Assembly: GCF_000717335.1 (NCBI RefSeq)
Contig: NZ_JNYZ01000022.1
Coordinates: 1-64,000 of the forward strand
Reading direction: 5' to 3'
DNA from: Amycolatopsis jejuensis
GTDB lineage: Bacteria; Actinomycetota; Actinomycetes; Mycobacteriales; Pseudonocardiaceae
Length of the DNA: 64,000 nucleotides
In this document: positions 33,925-43,418 of the stretch, one piece after another
Numbering within the stretch: position 1 is the first letter of the stretch
Layout of the letters: every line of letters starts with the position of its first letter
The notes under the pieces: generated by a model
Seen by the model: the letters and a program-made list of their open reading frames with translations, nothing else
Told to the model about the DNA's origin: nothing
Databases searched by the model: none
Program-made: the position numbers and the translations under genes

Positions 33925-34550
33925 CCGAAGACCTCTACCTCCTGCGCGACGGGATGGTCCGCCTCGTCGAGGCTTTCGGGCACGAAGTCGTCGCAACCGC
34001 CACCACCGGCCCGGAGACGCTCGACGCGCTGCTGACCTGGCAGCCCGACGTCGCGATCGTCGACGTCCGGATGCCACCGACCCAGTCCGACGAAGGACTG
34101 CGCGCGGCGCTCACCGCCCGCCGCGAGGTGCCCGGGTTGCCGGTGCTGATCCTGTCCCAGCACGTCGAGCAGCTCTATGCCCGCGAACTCCTCGCCGACG
34201 GCGCGGGTGGCATCGGCTATTTCCTCAAGGAAAGCGTGTTCGACGCAAACCAGTTCATGACGGCGCTGGACCGCGTGGCCTCCGGCGGGACCGCCATGGA
34301 CCCCGCGGTCGTCGGCAAGCTGCTGACCGGTGGGTCCGCGCGGCTCGGCCCGCTCACCGAACGCGAACGATCCGTGCTGGCCCTGATGGCGGAAGGCCTG
34401 TCCAACCAGGCGATCGCCAAACAGCTCTTCCTCAGCGACGGCGCCATCAGCAAGTACACCACCAGCCTGTTCGGCAAACTCGGCATCTCCCAGGACGACA
34501 ACAGCAATCGCCGGGTGCTCGCCGTGCTCGCGTATCTGAACGACACCTGA
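33909..34550 (+). CDS. NarL/LuxR-family response regulator
   Basis: A 213-residue regulator: receiver domain (residues 1-120, phospho-acceptor Asp52 in VDVRMPP) and C-terminal LuxR helix-turn-helix (about 150-205, LTERERSVLALMAEGLSNQAIA). Coupled to the kinase gene by overlap. It ends 1 nt before the convergent stop of the large LuxR regulator. Confidence 0.93.
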   Translation: MRIVIAEDLYLLRDGMVRLVEAFGHEVVATATTGPETLDALLTWQPDVAIVDVRMPPTQSDEGLRAALTARREVPGLPVLILSQHVEQLYARELLADGAGGIGYFLKESVFDANQFMTALDRVASGGTAMDPAVVGKLLTGGSARLGPLTERERSVLALMAEGLSNQAIAKQLFLSDGAISKYTTSLFGKLGISQDDNSNRRVLAVLAYLNDT

Positions 34551-36824
34551 TCAGGCGAGGGTGACCTCCCGGAGCTGGGCCCGGGCGACGATGCCGAGCT
34601 TGGGGAAGATCTTGTGCAGGTGGTACCCGACGGTCCGGGGGCTGAGCAGCAGGCGCGCGCCGATCTCGCGGTTGCTCAGGCCGGTCGCGGCCAGTCGCGC
34701 GACTTCCAGTTCCTGCGCGGTGAGTGCCGGGGCCGCCTCGCGCCGGGCGGCGGCACGTCCTCCGCAGGCTCGCAGCTCGGCGCGGGCCCGGTCGGCCCAC
34801 GGAGTCGCCTTCAGGCTGTCGAACAGTTCGCCGGCGAGGCGCAGTGGGGTACTGGCCTGTGCGGGACGGCGTTGGCGGCGCAGCCATTGGCCGTGCAGCA
34901 AAGCGGTCCGGGCGCGCTCGAACGGGAGCGATTCCATGCCGGGGGTGTGCAGCGCGAGCTGGAAGAGCTTGTCCGCGTGATCGTCCTCGGCCAGCAATGC
35001 CTGGCACCGGTAGCTTGCGCGGGCGAGCGTTTCGGCCGTCTGGCTCGCCTGTTCACGGTCACCGGTGCGGAGCTGCGCTTCGACGGTATCCGCGGCCGCC
35101 TGCGACGCGACGTGCTGATGGCGGTGGAGCATTCCAGTTCCGGACAGGCGTTCGGCCGCGCTTTCGTAATCGCCGCGGGCCAGGTCACGCAGGCCGAGGG
35201 CCCGGATCGCTTGCGCTGCGGCCCATCGGTTACGTACCGGCTCGGCGGTTTCGAGCGCGTGCGCCGCGTGCTCCCTGGCTTGGTCATCGCCCTGCACTGC
35301 GGCGAGAAGTGCAAGCTGGGCCTGGAAATCCGCTACCTTTGGCTGTAGGCCGAGATCGGTGGCGACGCGAAGTCCGTCTTCCGCATGGCTGCGCGCCTCC
35401 GGCCACCGGCCGAGCCGGAATTCCAGGTCCACCAGCCAGGGCAGCACCAGCATGCCGATCGCCTGCATGCCGTTGGCGATCAGGTCGGCGTACGCGGTCA
35501 TCCCGAATTCCCGCGCCAGTACCGGATGCGGGCCGATCCAGCTGATCGCCATGGGGATGATCCATCGGTAGGCGCCGGACCGGCGGACGGCGTCGGGCGC
35601 GGAGTCGAACACGTGCCACGGCTCGGGGCCGTCTCCGTCCCCGGACACCGCCTTGGCGAGCAACCGGCCGCACCGGCGGTAGGCCGGATCGAGGTCCAGC
35701 TCGGCGACCCGCTGCGCGGCGGCAATGGCCCCGTCGATCTCGTTCGCCTGAAAAGCCGCGCCGACCGCCATGAACAGCAATTCGGCAGCCTGCTCCGGAG
35801 CCGTCCGATCGGCGTCCCGGAGCAGCCGGTGGTGGATGCTGCTCTGGTCTCCGGTACCCAGCTCGACGAGCCCGCGCAGCCCGGCGGCAATCGGCACGGC
35901 GTCCTCGTCCGGCGGCGGCAGTTCCTCCAGCAGGGCGCGCGCGAGGGTCACGTATCCGGATTTCCAGGCGCGCTGGGCGGCAAGGGCGCCTCGGCGCTGT
36001 TGTTCGCTCGGACTGCTGCTCAGCCGGGCCGCATGGCGGAGGAGGGGGATCGTCTCGGGTATTCCACGGTGGCCTGCGCCGTCTTCGAGCTGCTTGGCCA
36101 GGTCGTCGTCCGGTCCGGTGGTCGCCAATGCACGATGCCAGCCGACCGGGATCAGGGTGTCGACCAGGTCGCATGGACTTCGGTGTTTCATGAATTGCGC
36201 GATGGCGAGCGGGTTGCCGTCCGTAGCCTCGGTGAGCAGCGCGCTGGTCGCCGCGTCGAACAGAACGCCTTGCGCGGCAAGGAACTCCCGAACAGCATCA
36301 GCAGGGAGCCCGCCGATGGACAGCTCGGGGAGGGCCAGGTCGACGGCGGGATCGGCCGCGAGCAGGACTCCCACCGGTAGCCCGGACACGCGCCGGGCCA
36401 CGAACGCCAGCACCTGCGCGGAGGCGGTATCCAGCAGCTGGACATCGTCGACGACGAGCAGCAGCGGTTCCGCCGCTCGCCGGAGAAGTTCGAGAACAGC
36501 GCTGCGGACCACCAGATCGGGCGCCGTACCGCTCTCCCGGCCCAGTGCCCGGCGAAGCACGGTGGCCTGTTCCTCGGGCAACGTGTCGAGCTGTAGTGGC
36601 GTGAGGAGCTGGTGCAGGCCGCTGAAACTCAGCTCGGTCTCGGCCGGTACGCCCGCGCACGACAGCACCGTGAGCCCGGTGGCGGCCGACATCGCGTCCC
36701 GCAGCAGGGCCGTTTTCCCCATGCCGAGGTCGCCGCGCAGCATCAACGCTCCGCCGCGTCCGGCCCGCACGTCCGCCAGCAGACTCCCGATCCGGCGGCG
36801 TTCGGCTTCCCGCCCGTAGATCAC
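34551..36824 (-). CDS. Large LuxR-family ATPase regulator (LAL type)
   Basis: A 757-residue regulator: N-terminal AAA/STAND ATPase (Walker A GDLGMGKT at 31-38, Walker B LLLVVDDVQLLD near 120), a long helical TPR-like middle, and a C-terminal LuxR helix-turn-helix (about 690-750, LTAQELEVARLAATGLSNREI). LAL proteins are usually pathway activators in actinomycetes. Start GTG 36824 gives the expected YGREAERRRI opening; its ribosome site is weak. It is divergent from the Tat-exported SDR, its likeliest target. Confidence 0.9.
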   Translation of the reverse strand: MIYGREAERRRIGSLLADVRAGRGGALMLRGDLGMGKTALLRDAMSAATGLTVLSCAGVPAETELSFSGLHQLLTPLQLDTLPEEQATVLRRALGRESGTAPDLVVRSAVLELLRRAAEPLLLVVDDVQLLDTASAQVLAFVARRVSGLPVGVLLAADPAVDLALPELSIGGLPADAVREFLAAQGVLFDAATSALLTEATDGNPLAIAQFMKHRSPCDLVDTLIPVGWHRALATTGPDDDLAKQLEDGAGHRGIPETIPLLRHAARLSSSPSEQQRRGALAAQRAWKSGYVTLARALLEELPPPDEDAVPIAAGLRGLVELGTGDQSSIHHRLLRDADRTAPEQAAELLFMAVGAAFQANEIDGAIAAAQRVAELDLDPAYRRCGRLLAKAVSGDGDGPEPWHVFDSAPDAVRRSGAYRWIIPMAISWIGPHPVLAREFGMTAYADLIANGMQAIGMLVLPWLVDLEFRLGRWPEARSHAEDGLRVATDLGLQPKVADFQAQLALLAAVQGDDQAREHAAHALETAEPVRNRWAAAQAIRALGLRDLARGDYESAAERLSGTGMLHRHQHVASQAAADTVEAQLRTGDREQASQTAETLARASYRCQALLAEDDHADKLFQLALHTPGMESLPFERARTALLHGQWLRRQRRPAQASTPLRLAGELFDSLKATPWADRARAELRACGGRAAARREAAPALTAQELEVARLAATGLSNREIGARLLLSPRTVGYHLHKIFPKLGIVARAQLREVTLA

Positions 36825-36948
36825 GCCGGTGACGCTACAAGGGCGATGCTGAGAGTAGCTGAGAGCGGAGACCGGTCGGATTGACAGATTCGCCCGGCGC
36901 GCGCAGCCCGGAGCCTGGGCCTGGAGCCGAAACCAGGAGGAGGGCCCG

Positions 36949-37926
36949 ATGGCCGACGACAACACCACCGAACCCGCTGCCGAGACGCCGCGCGCCGCCG
37001 AGACGCCTCGCCGCCACAGCAGGCGCCGGATCCTCACCACCGGAGCCATCGCCGCGGGAGCCGCCGTGGCCGGAGCGGCCGGCGGGGTCGCCTTCGTACA
37101 GGGGGCGCAGGCGTCGCCGGTGATCCGCCCGGCAGAACGCCGTCGCTTCGAGAACAAGGTCGTCGTGATCACCGGCGCCACCTCGGGAATCGGCCGCGCC
37201 GCCGCAATCAGGTTCGCCGCCGAGGGCGGCAAGGTCGGCTTCTGCGGCCGCCGGGAAAACCTGGGCAGACAGGTAGAACAGGAAATCCGCACCGCAGGCG
37301 GCGAGGCGACTTATGTTCGTGCCGACGTCCGCGTGGAAGCCGAAGTCGCACACTTCGTCGATACGATCGCAGCAAAGTACGGCGGGCTGGACACGTGCTT
37401 CAACAACGCGGGAATCACGATCGAGAAACCACTGCACGAATACACGTCGGGCGAATGGGACGACGTCGTCAACACCGATCTCCGAGGCAATTTCCTCGCC
37501 CTCAAATACGAAATCCCGCACCTGCGCCGCCGAGGCGGCGGAACGGTGGTCGTCACGGCGTCGTCCAACGCAATCTCGACCAACGAGGGCCGGTCTGCTT
37601 ATACAGCAGCCAAACGCGGCCTGGTCGGCATGGTGCAATCCGCAGCCCACGACTACGCCGCCGACCACATCCGCATCAACACCCTCATCCCAGGCACCAC
37701 GAACACCGACCTGGTCCGCCGCTCGGCGGGCATGATGAATATGCCGGACGCGGTATGGAACGCTTTCGCGGCGAACTGGGCGAAATCGCACGTCCCGGGT
37801 TTGCAGCGAATGGCCACGGCGGATGAGATCGCGGTTTTCGCACTGGCGTTGGCTTCGGACGACTTCCCGTACATGACGGCCAGCCAGATGGTGATCGACG
37901 GCGGGAAGACCGCGCATGCCGGATGA
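36949..37926 (+). CDS. Tat-signal-bearing short-chain dehydrogenase
   Basis: A 325-residue SDR carrying an N-terminal twin-arginine signal: SRRRILTTGA at 24-33 followed by an Ala/Gly-rich hydrophobic stretch to about residue 55. The SDR domain has TGATSGIG near 76-82, NNAG near 140, and catalytic Tyr218-x3-Lys222. SDRs are normally cytoplasmic and cofactor-dependent, so export of a folded, NAD(P)-loaded enzyme is unusual. AGGAGGAGGG precedes ATG 36949. Its promoter faces the LAL regulator. Confidence 0.88.
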   Translation: MADDNTTEPAAETPRAAETPRRHSRRRILTTGAIAAGAAVAGAAGGVAFVQGAQASPVIRPAERRRFENKVVVITGATSGIGRAAAIRFAAEGGKVGFCGRRENLGRQVEQEIRTAGGEATYVRADVRVEAEVAHFVDTIAAKYGGLDTCFNNAGITIEKPLHEYTSGEWDDVVNTDLRGNFLALKYEIPHLRRRGGGTVVVTASSNAISTNEGRSAYTAAKRGLVGMVQSAAHDYAADHIRINTLIPGTTNTDLVRRSAGMMNMPDAVWNAFAANWAKSHVPGLQRMATADEIAVFALALASDDFPYMTASQMVIDGGKTAHAG

Positions 37927-38095
37927 CCGGGCCGGTCCGGCGACGGCCTGGATCGGCGTCGTCGGGTCGCCCACCGGTGCTCGTGCGGGCGAAGTTCATG
38001 CACAATGCATGACCGGCTGATTCCCAACGACGACCTGATCGTCGAACGATTGGGCGGGATTTCCTCGGGAAAGGACGTTCCTTCGGTCGGTTTCG

Positions 38096-38107
38096 TAATG
38101 TGTATTA
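38096..38107. promoter_or_regulatory. Candidate GntR operator TAATGTGTATTA
   Basis: An AT-rich 4+4+4 palindrome (TAAT-N4-ATTA) 49 nt upstream of the GntR/FCD gene, in an otherwise GC-rich intergenic region. Autoregulation is the likely role. Confidence 0.4.
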
Positions 38108-38155
38108 TCGGCAGTATGACTGTGCAGGGGATCCCAGCGATCGATCGAGCCACCG

Positions 38156-38884
38156 ATGGCTGACGGGCGAGCCACTTCCCTTTCACCGGCGGCCATCCCG
38201 GCCACCCGGGCGGCAGCGCTCGGCGCCGAGCTGCGGCGCCTGATCCTGTCCGGTGACCTGCCGGTCGGCACCAGGCTGCGGCAGATCGAGATCAGCGAGC
38301 GTTTCGGAGTGAGCACCACCCCGGTGCGCGAGGCGTTCACCATGCTGGCCAGGGAGGGACTGCTCCAGCAGGACGCCCACCGCGGTGTCAAGGTGATTCT
38401 GCCAAGCCAGGCAGACCTGCGCGAAAACTACGAGATCCGCTCCGTCCTAGAGCCGATGGCCACGGAACACGCAGCCACCCGGATCGGCAAGACCGGAATC
38501 GACGCGCTCAAGGACCAGGTCGACCGCATGGTCACCGCGTACGAACCTTCCCGCCCGACCGGCGACGAGACCCAACGAGCCGACGCCAACCGCGAGTTCC
38601 ACCGCATCATCTACAACGCCGCGGACCGCCCCAAGCTCGCCGAACTGATCGAACAACTGCGCAACTCGGCCGACGTGTACCACCAGATCACCGTGACCGA
38701 GCCACCCCCCGCCTACCGCAAGAGGGCGATCCGGGAACACCGGGCAATCATCAAGTTCCTCACCGCCCGCGACGGTGCACGCGCGGCCGAGCAGATGCAG
38801 GCACATCTGCAGCACAACTTCGAGCACCTCTCGAAGACGCTGTCGGACCTGACGGCACAGGAGCCACTCAGCGGAAGGTCCTGA
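38156..38884 (+). CDS. GntR family regulator, FadR/FCD subfamily
   Basis: A 242-residue regulator: winged helix at about residues 18-85 (VSTTPVREAFTMLAREGLL) and an all-helical FCD effector domain with metal-ligand-type residues in NREFHRIIY near 140 and EHRAII near 195. It stands alone, with no enzyme gene adjacent, so its targets are unknown. ATG 38156 chosen; AT-rich palindrome upstream. Confidence 0.88.
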   Translation: MADGRATSLSPAAIPATRAAALGAELRRLILSGDLPVGTRLRQIEISERFGVSTTPVREAFTMLAREGLLQQDAHRGVKVILPSQADLRENYEIRSVLEPMATEHAATRIGKTGIDALKDQVDRMVTAYEPSRPTGDETQRADANREFHRIIYNAADRPKLAELIEQLRNSADVYHQITVTEPPPAYRKRAIREHRAIIKFLTARDGARAAEQMQAHLQHNFEHLSKTLSDLTAQEPLSGRS

Positions 38885-39245
38885 CCTCGGCCGGGTCCCG
38901 ATCCGGCCATTGTCTGCGTGTACATCGGGGTGACCGCTCCCGGCCGTGCCCGCTCAGCCGTTCCGGGCTGCTGCTGGGCAAGAACCTGAGGACTGTGCTC
39001 ACCCACCCGCGCCGGGGGGCCGCCGGGCACGATGGCGGCGGTCTGCTTGGCACCCCGCCGCGGTCGGCTAGTAGCGTCCCTCGGCGGCGACCGGCGATCC
39101 ATAATCCACGATGCCCAGCCCCGAGCAACGACTCAAGCGGCGGGCAACCGGAGCGAACACCGCATCAAACAACGGTCCATCCACACCAGGCAGCTGCCCG
39201 GCAAGAACCTGCAGACTGTGGCCACCCAGCCGCGCCGGGCAACGG
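38885..39245. repeat. Intergenic region with a 46-nt imperfect direct repeat
   Basis: No gene is supportable. Positions 38971-39016 and 39194-39239 match at 39 of 46 bases, both containing GGCAAGAACCTG and GACTGTG; the copies are 223 nt apart. Read forward, both give GKNL(R/Q)TV, so they may be remnants of a duplicated coding segment or mobile element. The second copy ends 6 nt before the thiolase stop. Confidence 0.6.
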
Positions 39246-40376
39246 TCAATCAGCAGCCGCGATCACCACTCCGCTCGCGATCGCGTCCAACGTCGCCACC
39301 CCGCCGCCCACCGTGTGCGCCAGGCCTACCCGCGCGCCGGGAACCTGGCGTTCTCCTGCCTCGCCACGGAGTTGTGCCGTCAGCTCGACAATCTGACCGA
39401 CGCCGGTAGCCGCGACCGGGTGGCCCTTGCTCAGCAGTCCGCCGCTCGCGTTCACTGGTATCCGGCCGCCGAGGCTCAGTTCGCCGTCCAACACGGCGCG
39501 CAGGCCCTTCCCGCGGCTTGCCAGGCCGAGGCCCTCGATCGAGGTGATCTCGCCGATTGTGAATGCGTCGTGGACTTCGGCGACGTCGACGTCGTCCGCG
39601 GTGATTCCGGCTGTGGCGTACGCCTGGTCAGCGGCGAGCCGGGAAGGGAGCGAAGTGCCGAACTCCGTACCCGGGCCCATCGGGCTGCCCGACGCGAGTC
39701 CCGAACCCAGCAGCCACACCGGATTGTGGCCAGGGGACACCACATGCGAGGCAGCGAGCACCAGCGCAGCCGCACCGTCGGCGTTCGCGCAGCACTGGAG
39801 TAGCGTCAGCGGGTCGGCTACTGGACGGGAGCCCAGTACGTCCGCGCGGGTGACCGGCTTCCGGAACATGGCGTGCGGATTACGGGCCCCGGCAGCCCGG
39901 TTCTTGATGCTGACCTCGGCGAAATCGTCGAGATCGACCCCGTGGTCGTGGGCGTAACGCTGCGCGTTGAGGGCGTAGATCGCCGGCATGGTCAGCCCGA
40001 GCTGCGTCGGACGGTCCGTACGGTCCAAGGTGATCCCGCCCTGGAACTTGCCGGTCATCTTCTCCGCGCCGACTACGAGGACCACGTCGCACTGTCCGGC
40101 CGCGATCGCCAGGCGCGCAAGGTGTACCGCGGTGGTCCCGCTCGCGCAGGCGTTCTCGACGTTGACGACCGGTACCCCCGGCATCCCGGCGCGCGCGAGA
40201 ATCCGTTGCCCGGCACCGCCGCCGCCGAGCACGTTCGCCGAGAACACCGCGCCGGGCGTCAACCCGGACTCGGCGAGTGCTTGTTCGACCGCAGCACTAC
40301 CCAGCTCCTCCAGCGTGCGGTCCTCATGTTTGCCGAACGGGACCAGCCCCGTCCCCACCACCGCGACCCTGGTCAT
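39246..40376 (-). CDS. SCP2-type thiolase family protein
   Basis: A 376-residue thiolase-fold enzyme of the sterol-carrier-protein-X/lipid-transfer type: nucleophile Cys77 in ENACASGTTA, HDAFTIGE near 255 and SKGHPVAATG near 325. The second active-site Cys of classic thiolases is replaced by His/Gly (HTVGGG), as usual in this branch. It is coupled (ATGA) to the DUF35 gene upstream; such thiolase-DUF35 pairs act as retro-aldolases or thiolases in steroid side-chain breakdown (family knowledge). It is the last gene of a seven-gene acyl-CoA operon. Confidence 0.88.
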   Translation of the reverse strand: MTRVAVVGTGLVPFGKHEDRTLEELGSAAVEQALAESGLTPGAVFSANVLGGGGAGQRILARAGMPGVPVVNVENACASGTTAVHLARLAIAAGQCDVVLVVGAEKMTGKFQGGITLDRTDRPTQLGLTMPAIYALNAQRYAHDHGVDLDDFAEVSIKNRAAGARNPHAMFRKPVTRADVLGSRPVADPLTLLQCCANADGAAALVLAASHVVSPGHNPVWLLGSGLASGSPMGPGTEFGTSLPSRLAADQAYATAGITADDVDVAEVHDAFTIGEITSIEGLGLASRGKGLRAVLDGELSLGGRIPVNASGGLLSKGHPVAATGVGQIVELTAQLRGEAGERQVPGARVGLAHTVGGGVATLDAIASGVVIAAAD

Positions 40377-40696
40377 CCCTGTCCCTCCAGCTCGAACGTG
40401 TAGTACTCCGGTTCCGGCGCGGCAGCCAGCCGGACGGCGGCACCGATCGGTGCGTCTCCCCGGACTCGCGCGAAAAGCCGTGCGCCGGGCTCGAAATCGG
40501 CGTACGCCACCGTGTACGGCACTTCCACGCCAGGTGGAGCGACGCGGACAACAGTGCTGGACACCACCGTGCCGCGCGCGGCCAACGTCGCCTCGGTCAG
40601 GCCGGTACCGCCGCAATACGGGCACCGGTCACGACCATCTGTCACCGGAAATGCCGCACCGCACCGTCCGCATCGGCAAGCTTCCGGCGCGCTCAC
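40373..40696 (-). CDS. Zn-ribbon/OB-fold (DUF35) acyl-CoA-associated protein
   Basis: A 107-residue protein with an N-terminal rubredoxin-like zinc ribbon (CRCGRCG and CPYCGG, four Cys ligands within residues 7-29) and a C-terminal OB-fold that binds acyl-CoA in relatives. GTG 40696 overlaps the SDR stop (GTGA) and its stop overlaps the thiolase ATG, so the pair is translated together. It most likely forms a complex with the thiolase. Confidence 0.88.
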   Translation of the reverse strand: MSAPEACRCGRCGAAFPVTDGRDRCPYCGGTGLTEATLAARGTVVSSTVVRVAPPGVEVPYTVAYADFEPGARLFARVRGDAPIGAAVRLAAAPEPEYYTFELEGQG

Positions 40697-41481
40697 AGTG
40701 CCACCGAGTACCCGCCGTTGACCGGGATCGTCTGCCCGGTCACCCACGAACTCGCCCCGGAGCCCAGGAAAAGGATCATGTTCGCGATGTCCTCCGGCTC
40801 GCCGAAACGGCGGATCATGTACCGCTTCAGCTGTTCCTTGGCAGCCGCCGCGTTGTCCAGCAGGTCGGCGACGAACGGAGTCCGTGTAGCGCCGATCGAC
40901 ACCGCGTTGGCGGTGATGCCGTACCGGCCGCTGCTGCGGGCCACCGCGCGCATGAAACCGGCCGCCCCGGCTTTCGCCGCCGAATACACTTCGAGCCCCG
41001 GTTCACCCTGCCTGCCCGCGTCCGAAATCACGGTGATCACCCGGCCGCTGCCGTGCTCTCGCATCAACGGCACGCCGTGGCGCACGCAATTCAGCACGCC
41101 GTACAGGTTCGTGCCGAGCCAGCGATCCCAGTCTTTCGGTCCCTCCGACCAGAAATCGGAGAACCCGGCTTGTCCGCCCGGTCCGGCATTCCCCGCATTG
41201 TTGACCAGCACGTGCAGCTGCCCGTATTCCTCCTGCACGCGGGCGAAAGCGCCGGCCACCTGGTCGTGGTCAGTGACGTCGAACGCCAGCGGGAGCGCCT
41301 CGACGCCATGCGCCCGCACCTCCTCCGCGACGCTCGCCGCCCGGTCGCCGTAATAGTCGTTGACCACCACGGCGTGGGCCCCGTGGGTGGCGAAATGCAG
41401 GGCGACCGCACGGCCGACTCCCTGCCCGGCGCCGGTCACCACCGCGACCCGGCCTTCCATCGACAGCAGATTCTCGTTCAC
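40693..41481 (-). CDS. Short-chain dehydrogenase/reductase
   Basis: A 262-residue SDR: TGAGQGVG near residue 17, NNAGNAG near 95 and YSAAK near 165. The insert after NNAG (GPGGQAGFSDFWSEGP) is characteristic for this protein rather than for FabG. In this operon it should oxidise a 3-hydroxyacyl-CoA or a ring hydroxyl. GTG 41481 is preferred to a TTG two codons upstream. Confidence 0.87.
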   Translation of the reverse strand: MNENLLSMEGRVAVVTGAGQGVGRAVALHFATHGAHAVVVNDYYGDRAASVAEEVRAHGVEALPLAFDVTDHDQVAGAFARVQEEYGQLHVLVNNAGNAGPGGQAGFSDFWSEGPKDWDRWLGTNLYGVLNCVRHGVPLMREHGSGRVITVISDAGRQGEPGLEVYSAAKAGAAGFMRAVARSSGRYGITANAVSIGATRTPFVADLLDNAAAAKEQLKRYMIRRFGEPEDIANMILFLGSGASSWVTGQTIPVNGGYSVAL

Positions 41482-41490
41482 AGACAAGCC

Positions 41491-42663
41491 TCATCCCTGA
41501 ATCGGTTCGAAGATCGACGGGCCCTGCAAGGTCGCTCCGCTCAGCAGGCTGCGGGCGATCACGAACTGCTGGATCGTGGGCGGCCCTTCCTCCACGACGT
41601 TCGCCCGCGCGTCCCGCAGCATCCGCTCGACCGGGAACATCCGGGTGAAGCCGATGCCGCCGAAGACCAGCAATGCGCGGTCGGTCACGCGGCAGGCCGC
41701 TTCGGAACCGAACAGCTTGCACGCCGACGCCTCGATGGGAATCCGCAGCCCGGCGTCCACTTTGGCCGCTGCGTCGTCCAGCATTGCGCGCAGCGCATAG
41801 ACATCCGTCGCCATCTCGGCCAGGTACCGCTGGATCGACTGCCGGGTGCCGATCGGACGGCCGAAGGTGACCCGCTCGTTCGCCCGCGCGACACTCAGCG
41901 CGAGCGCCTCCTCCGCGGTCCCGAGCGACGAGGCCGCGACGAAGACCCGGCTCACCTCCATCCCGTGCTCGATCAGTCCGAGGCCCTGGCCTTCCTCGCC
42001 GAGCCGGTTGGCGACCGGGACCCGCACGTCGGCGAACTTCAGGTGGCCGTGCTGCAGTCCCCGGGTACCGAGGGTCGGCGGCAGTGGGCCGATGCTCAGC
42101 CCCGGCCGGTCCCGCTCGACCAGCACCGCGCTCACCCCGGCGGCGCCCGCATCCGGATCGGTTTTCGCGAACAGGATGAAATGGCTGACCCAGTCCGAAT
42201 TCGTGGTGAGCCATTTCTGCCCGTTGATCCGGTACTCGTCGCCATCCCGCAGACAGGTGGTACCGAGATCAGCCCCGGTACCGTGATCCGGCTCGGTGAT
42301 TCCCATGCCGAAGGACGCGTGCCCGGTGGCCGCCAAAGGCAGCAGCGCTTCCTTCTGCTCCTCGCTCGCCAGCATTTCGAAAACGTGCGCGGACGAATTG
42401 TGCGCGTGCACGAAACCGCGGAGTCCACCGTGGATCCGCGACAGGTCCGCAAGAATCGGCAAGTACTGCGAGACGGTGAGCCCGGACCCGCCGAACCTCT
42501 CCGGGATCAGCAATCCGAAAGCGGCGACCTCGCGTAATGCGGGCACGAGGACGTCCTTCGGAATCCAGTCCGTTTCCTCTATCCGGTCCTCCATCGGCGG
42601 GATCAGTTCCGCCATTGCCCGGTAAATCGCCAGGCGGAGTTTCCGGTGGTCGTTGTCGTCCAA
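41491..42663 (-). CDS. Acyl-CoA dehydrogenase
   Basis: A 390-residue FAD-dependent dehydrogenase introducing the 2,3-double bond in an acyl-CoA. Visible: FGMGITEPDHGTGA flavin-binding segment near residue 125, WLTTNSDW near 155, and catalytic Glu in VVEEGPPTIQ near 370. Start is TTG 42663, supported by GAGGAGGGG directly upstream; longer frames run through the upstream SDR gene. Fits the operon's beta-oxidation-like logic. Confidence 0.88.
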   Translation of the reverse strand: MDDNDHRKLRLAIYRAMAELIPPMEDRIEETDWIPKDVLVPALREVAAFGLLIPERFGGSGLTVSQYLPILADLSRIHGGLRGFVHAHNSSAHVFEMLASEEQKEALLPLAATGHASFGMGITEPDHGTGADLGTTCLRDGDEYRINGQKWLTTNSDWVSHFILFAKTDPDAGAAGVSAVLVERDRPGLSIGPLPPTLGTRGLQHGHLKFADVRVPVANRLGEEGQGLGLIEHGMEVSRVFVAASSLGTAEEALALSVARANERVTFGRPIGTRQSIQRYLAEMATDVYALRAMLDDAAAKVDAGLRIPIEASACKLFGSEAACRVTDRALLVFGGIGFTRMFPVERMLRDARANVVEEGPPTIQQFVIARSLLSGATLQGPSIFEPIQG

Positions 42664-42680
42664 TTCCCCTCCTCGAACTG

Positions 42681-43418
42681 TCAGGAAAGCAAGGTGAGCC
42701 CGCCGTCGAGCGGGATCACGGCGCCGGTCAGATAGGCCGACGCGGCCGACGCGAGCAGCAGGACCAGCCCGGTCAGGTCGTCGAGTTCGCCGAGGCGACC
42801 CAGCGGGACCCGGCGGGCCACGCGCTCGCGCACGCTGTCCTCGGCCAGCAGGTCCGCGGTGAGCTCCGTCGGGAAATGCCCGGGGCTGATCGCGTTGACC
42901 CGGATCCGCAGCGGCGCCCATTCCCGCGCGAGCTGCCGGGTGAGGTGCACCAGGGCGGCTTTGCTTGCCCCGTAAGCCGCGGTATCGGGTACCGGGCGCA
43001 ACCCGGCGGCCGACGCGATGTTCACGATCGTGCCCGGACGGTCCCGGTCGCGCAGCCCCGCGGCGACCACAGTGGACACTGTCCAGGCACCGGTGAGATT
43101 GACCGCCAGCGCGTGATCCCAGTCCTCGTCCGTATGGTCCAGCGCGGGCTTCACCACGCCGCCGCCCGCGTTGTTCACCAGAATTCCCGGCCAGCCGTGT
43201 ACTTCGGCGGCTCGGGCAATCACTTCCCGGACCGCCGCACGATCGGTGATGTCCAGCTCCAGCGGGACGATCCGGCCAGACCCGCTGGGAATCCGCTCTA
43301 CGCGTCGCGCTGCGGCGAGCACGGTGGCGCCAGCGTCCGCCAACACCTGCGCAATGTGGGCCCCCAGCCCGGACGACGCTCCGGTGACCAGGGCAACTTC
43401 GCCTTCGAGAGTGGTCAT
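42681..43418 (-). CDS. Short-chain dehydrogenase/reductase
   Basis: A 245-residue classical SDR with TGASSGLG at about 13-20, NNAGGG near 85 and YGASK near 150, ending IPLDGGLTLLS as in FabG-like enzymes. It overlaps the crotonase stop by 4 nt (ATGA). Second SDR of the operon, so two alcohol oxidations may be needed on the substrate. Confidence 0.88.
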   Translation of the reverse strand: MTTLEGEVALVTGASSGLGAHIAQVLADAGATVLAAARRVERIPSGSGRIVPLELDITDRAAVREVIARAAEVHGWPGILVNNAGGGVVKPALDHTDEDWDHALAVNLTGAWTVSTVVAAGLRDRDRPGTIVNIASAAGLRPVPDTAAYGASKAALVHLTRQLAREWAPLRIRVNAISPGHFPTELTADLLAEDSVRERVARRVPLGRLGELDDLTGLVLLLASAASAYLTGAVIPLDGGLTLLS

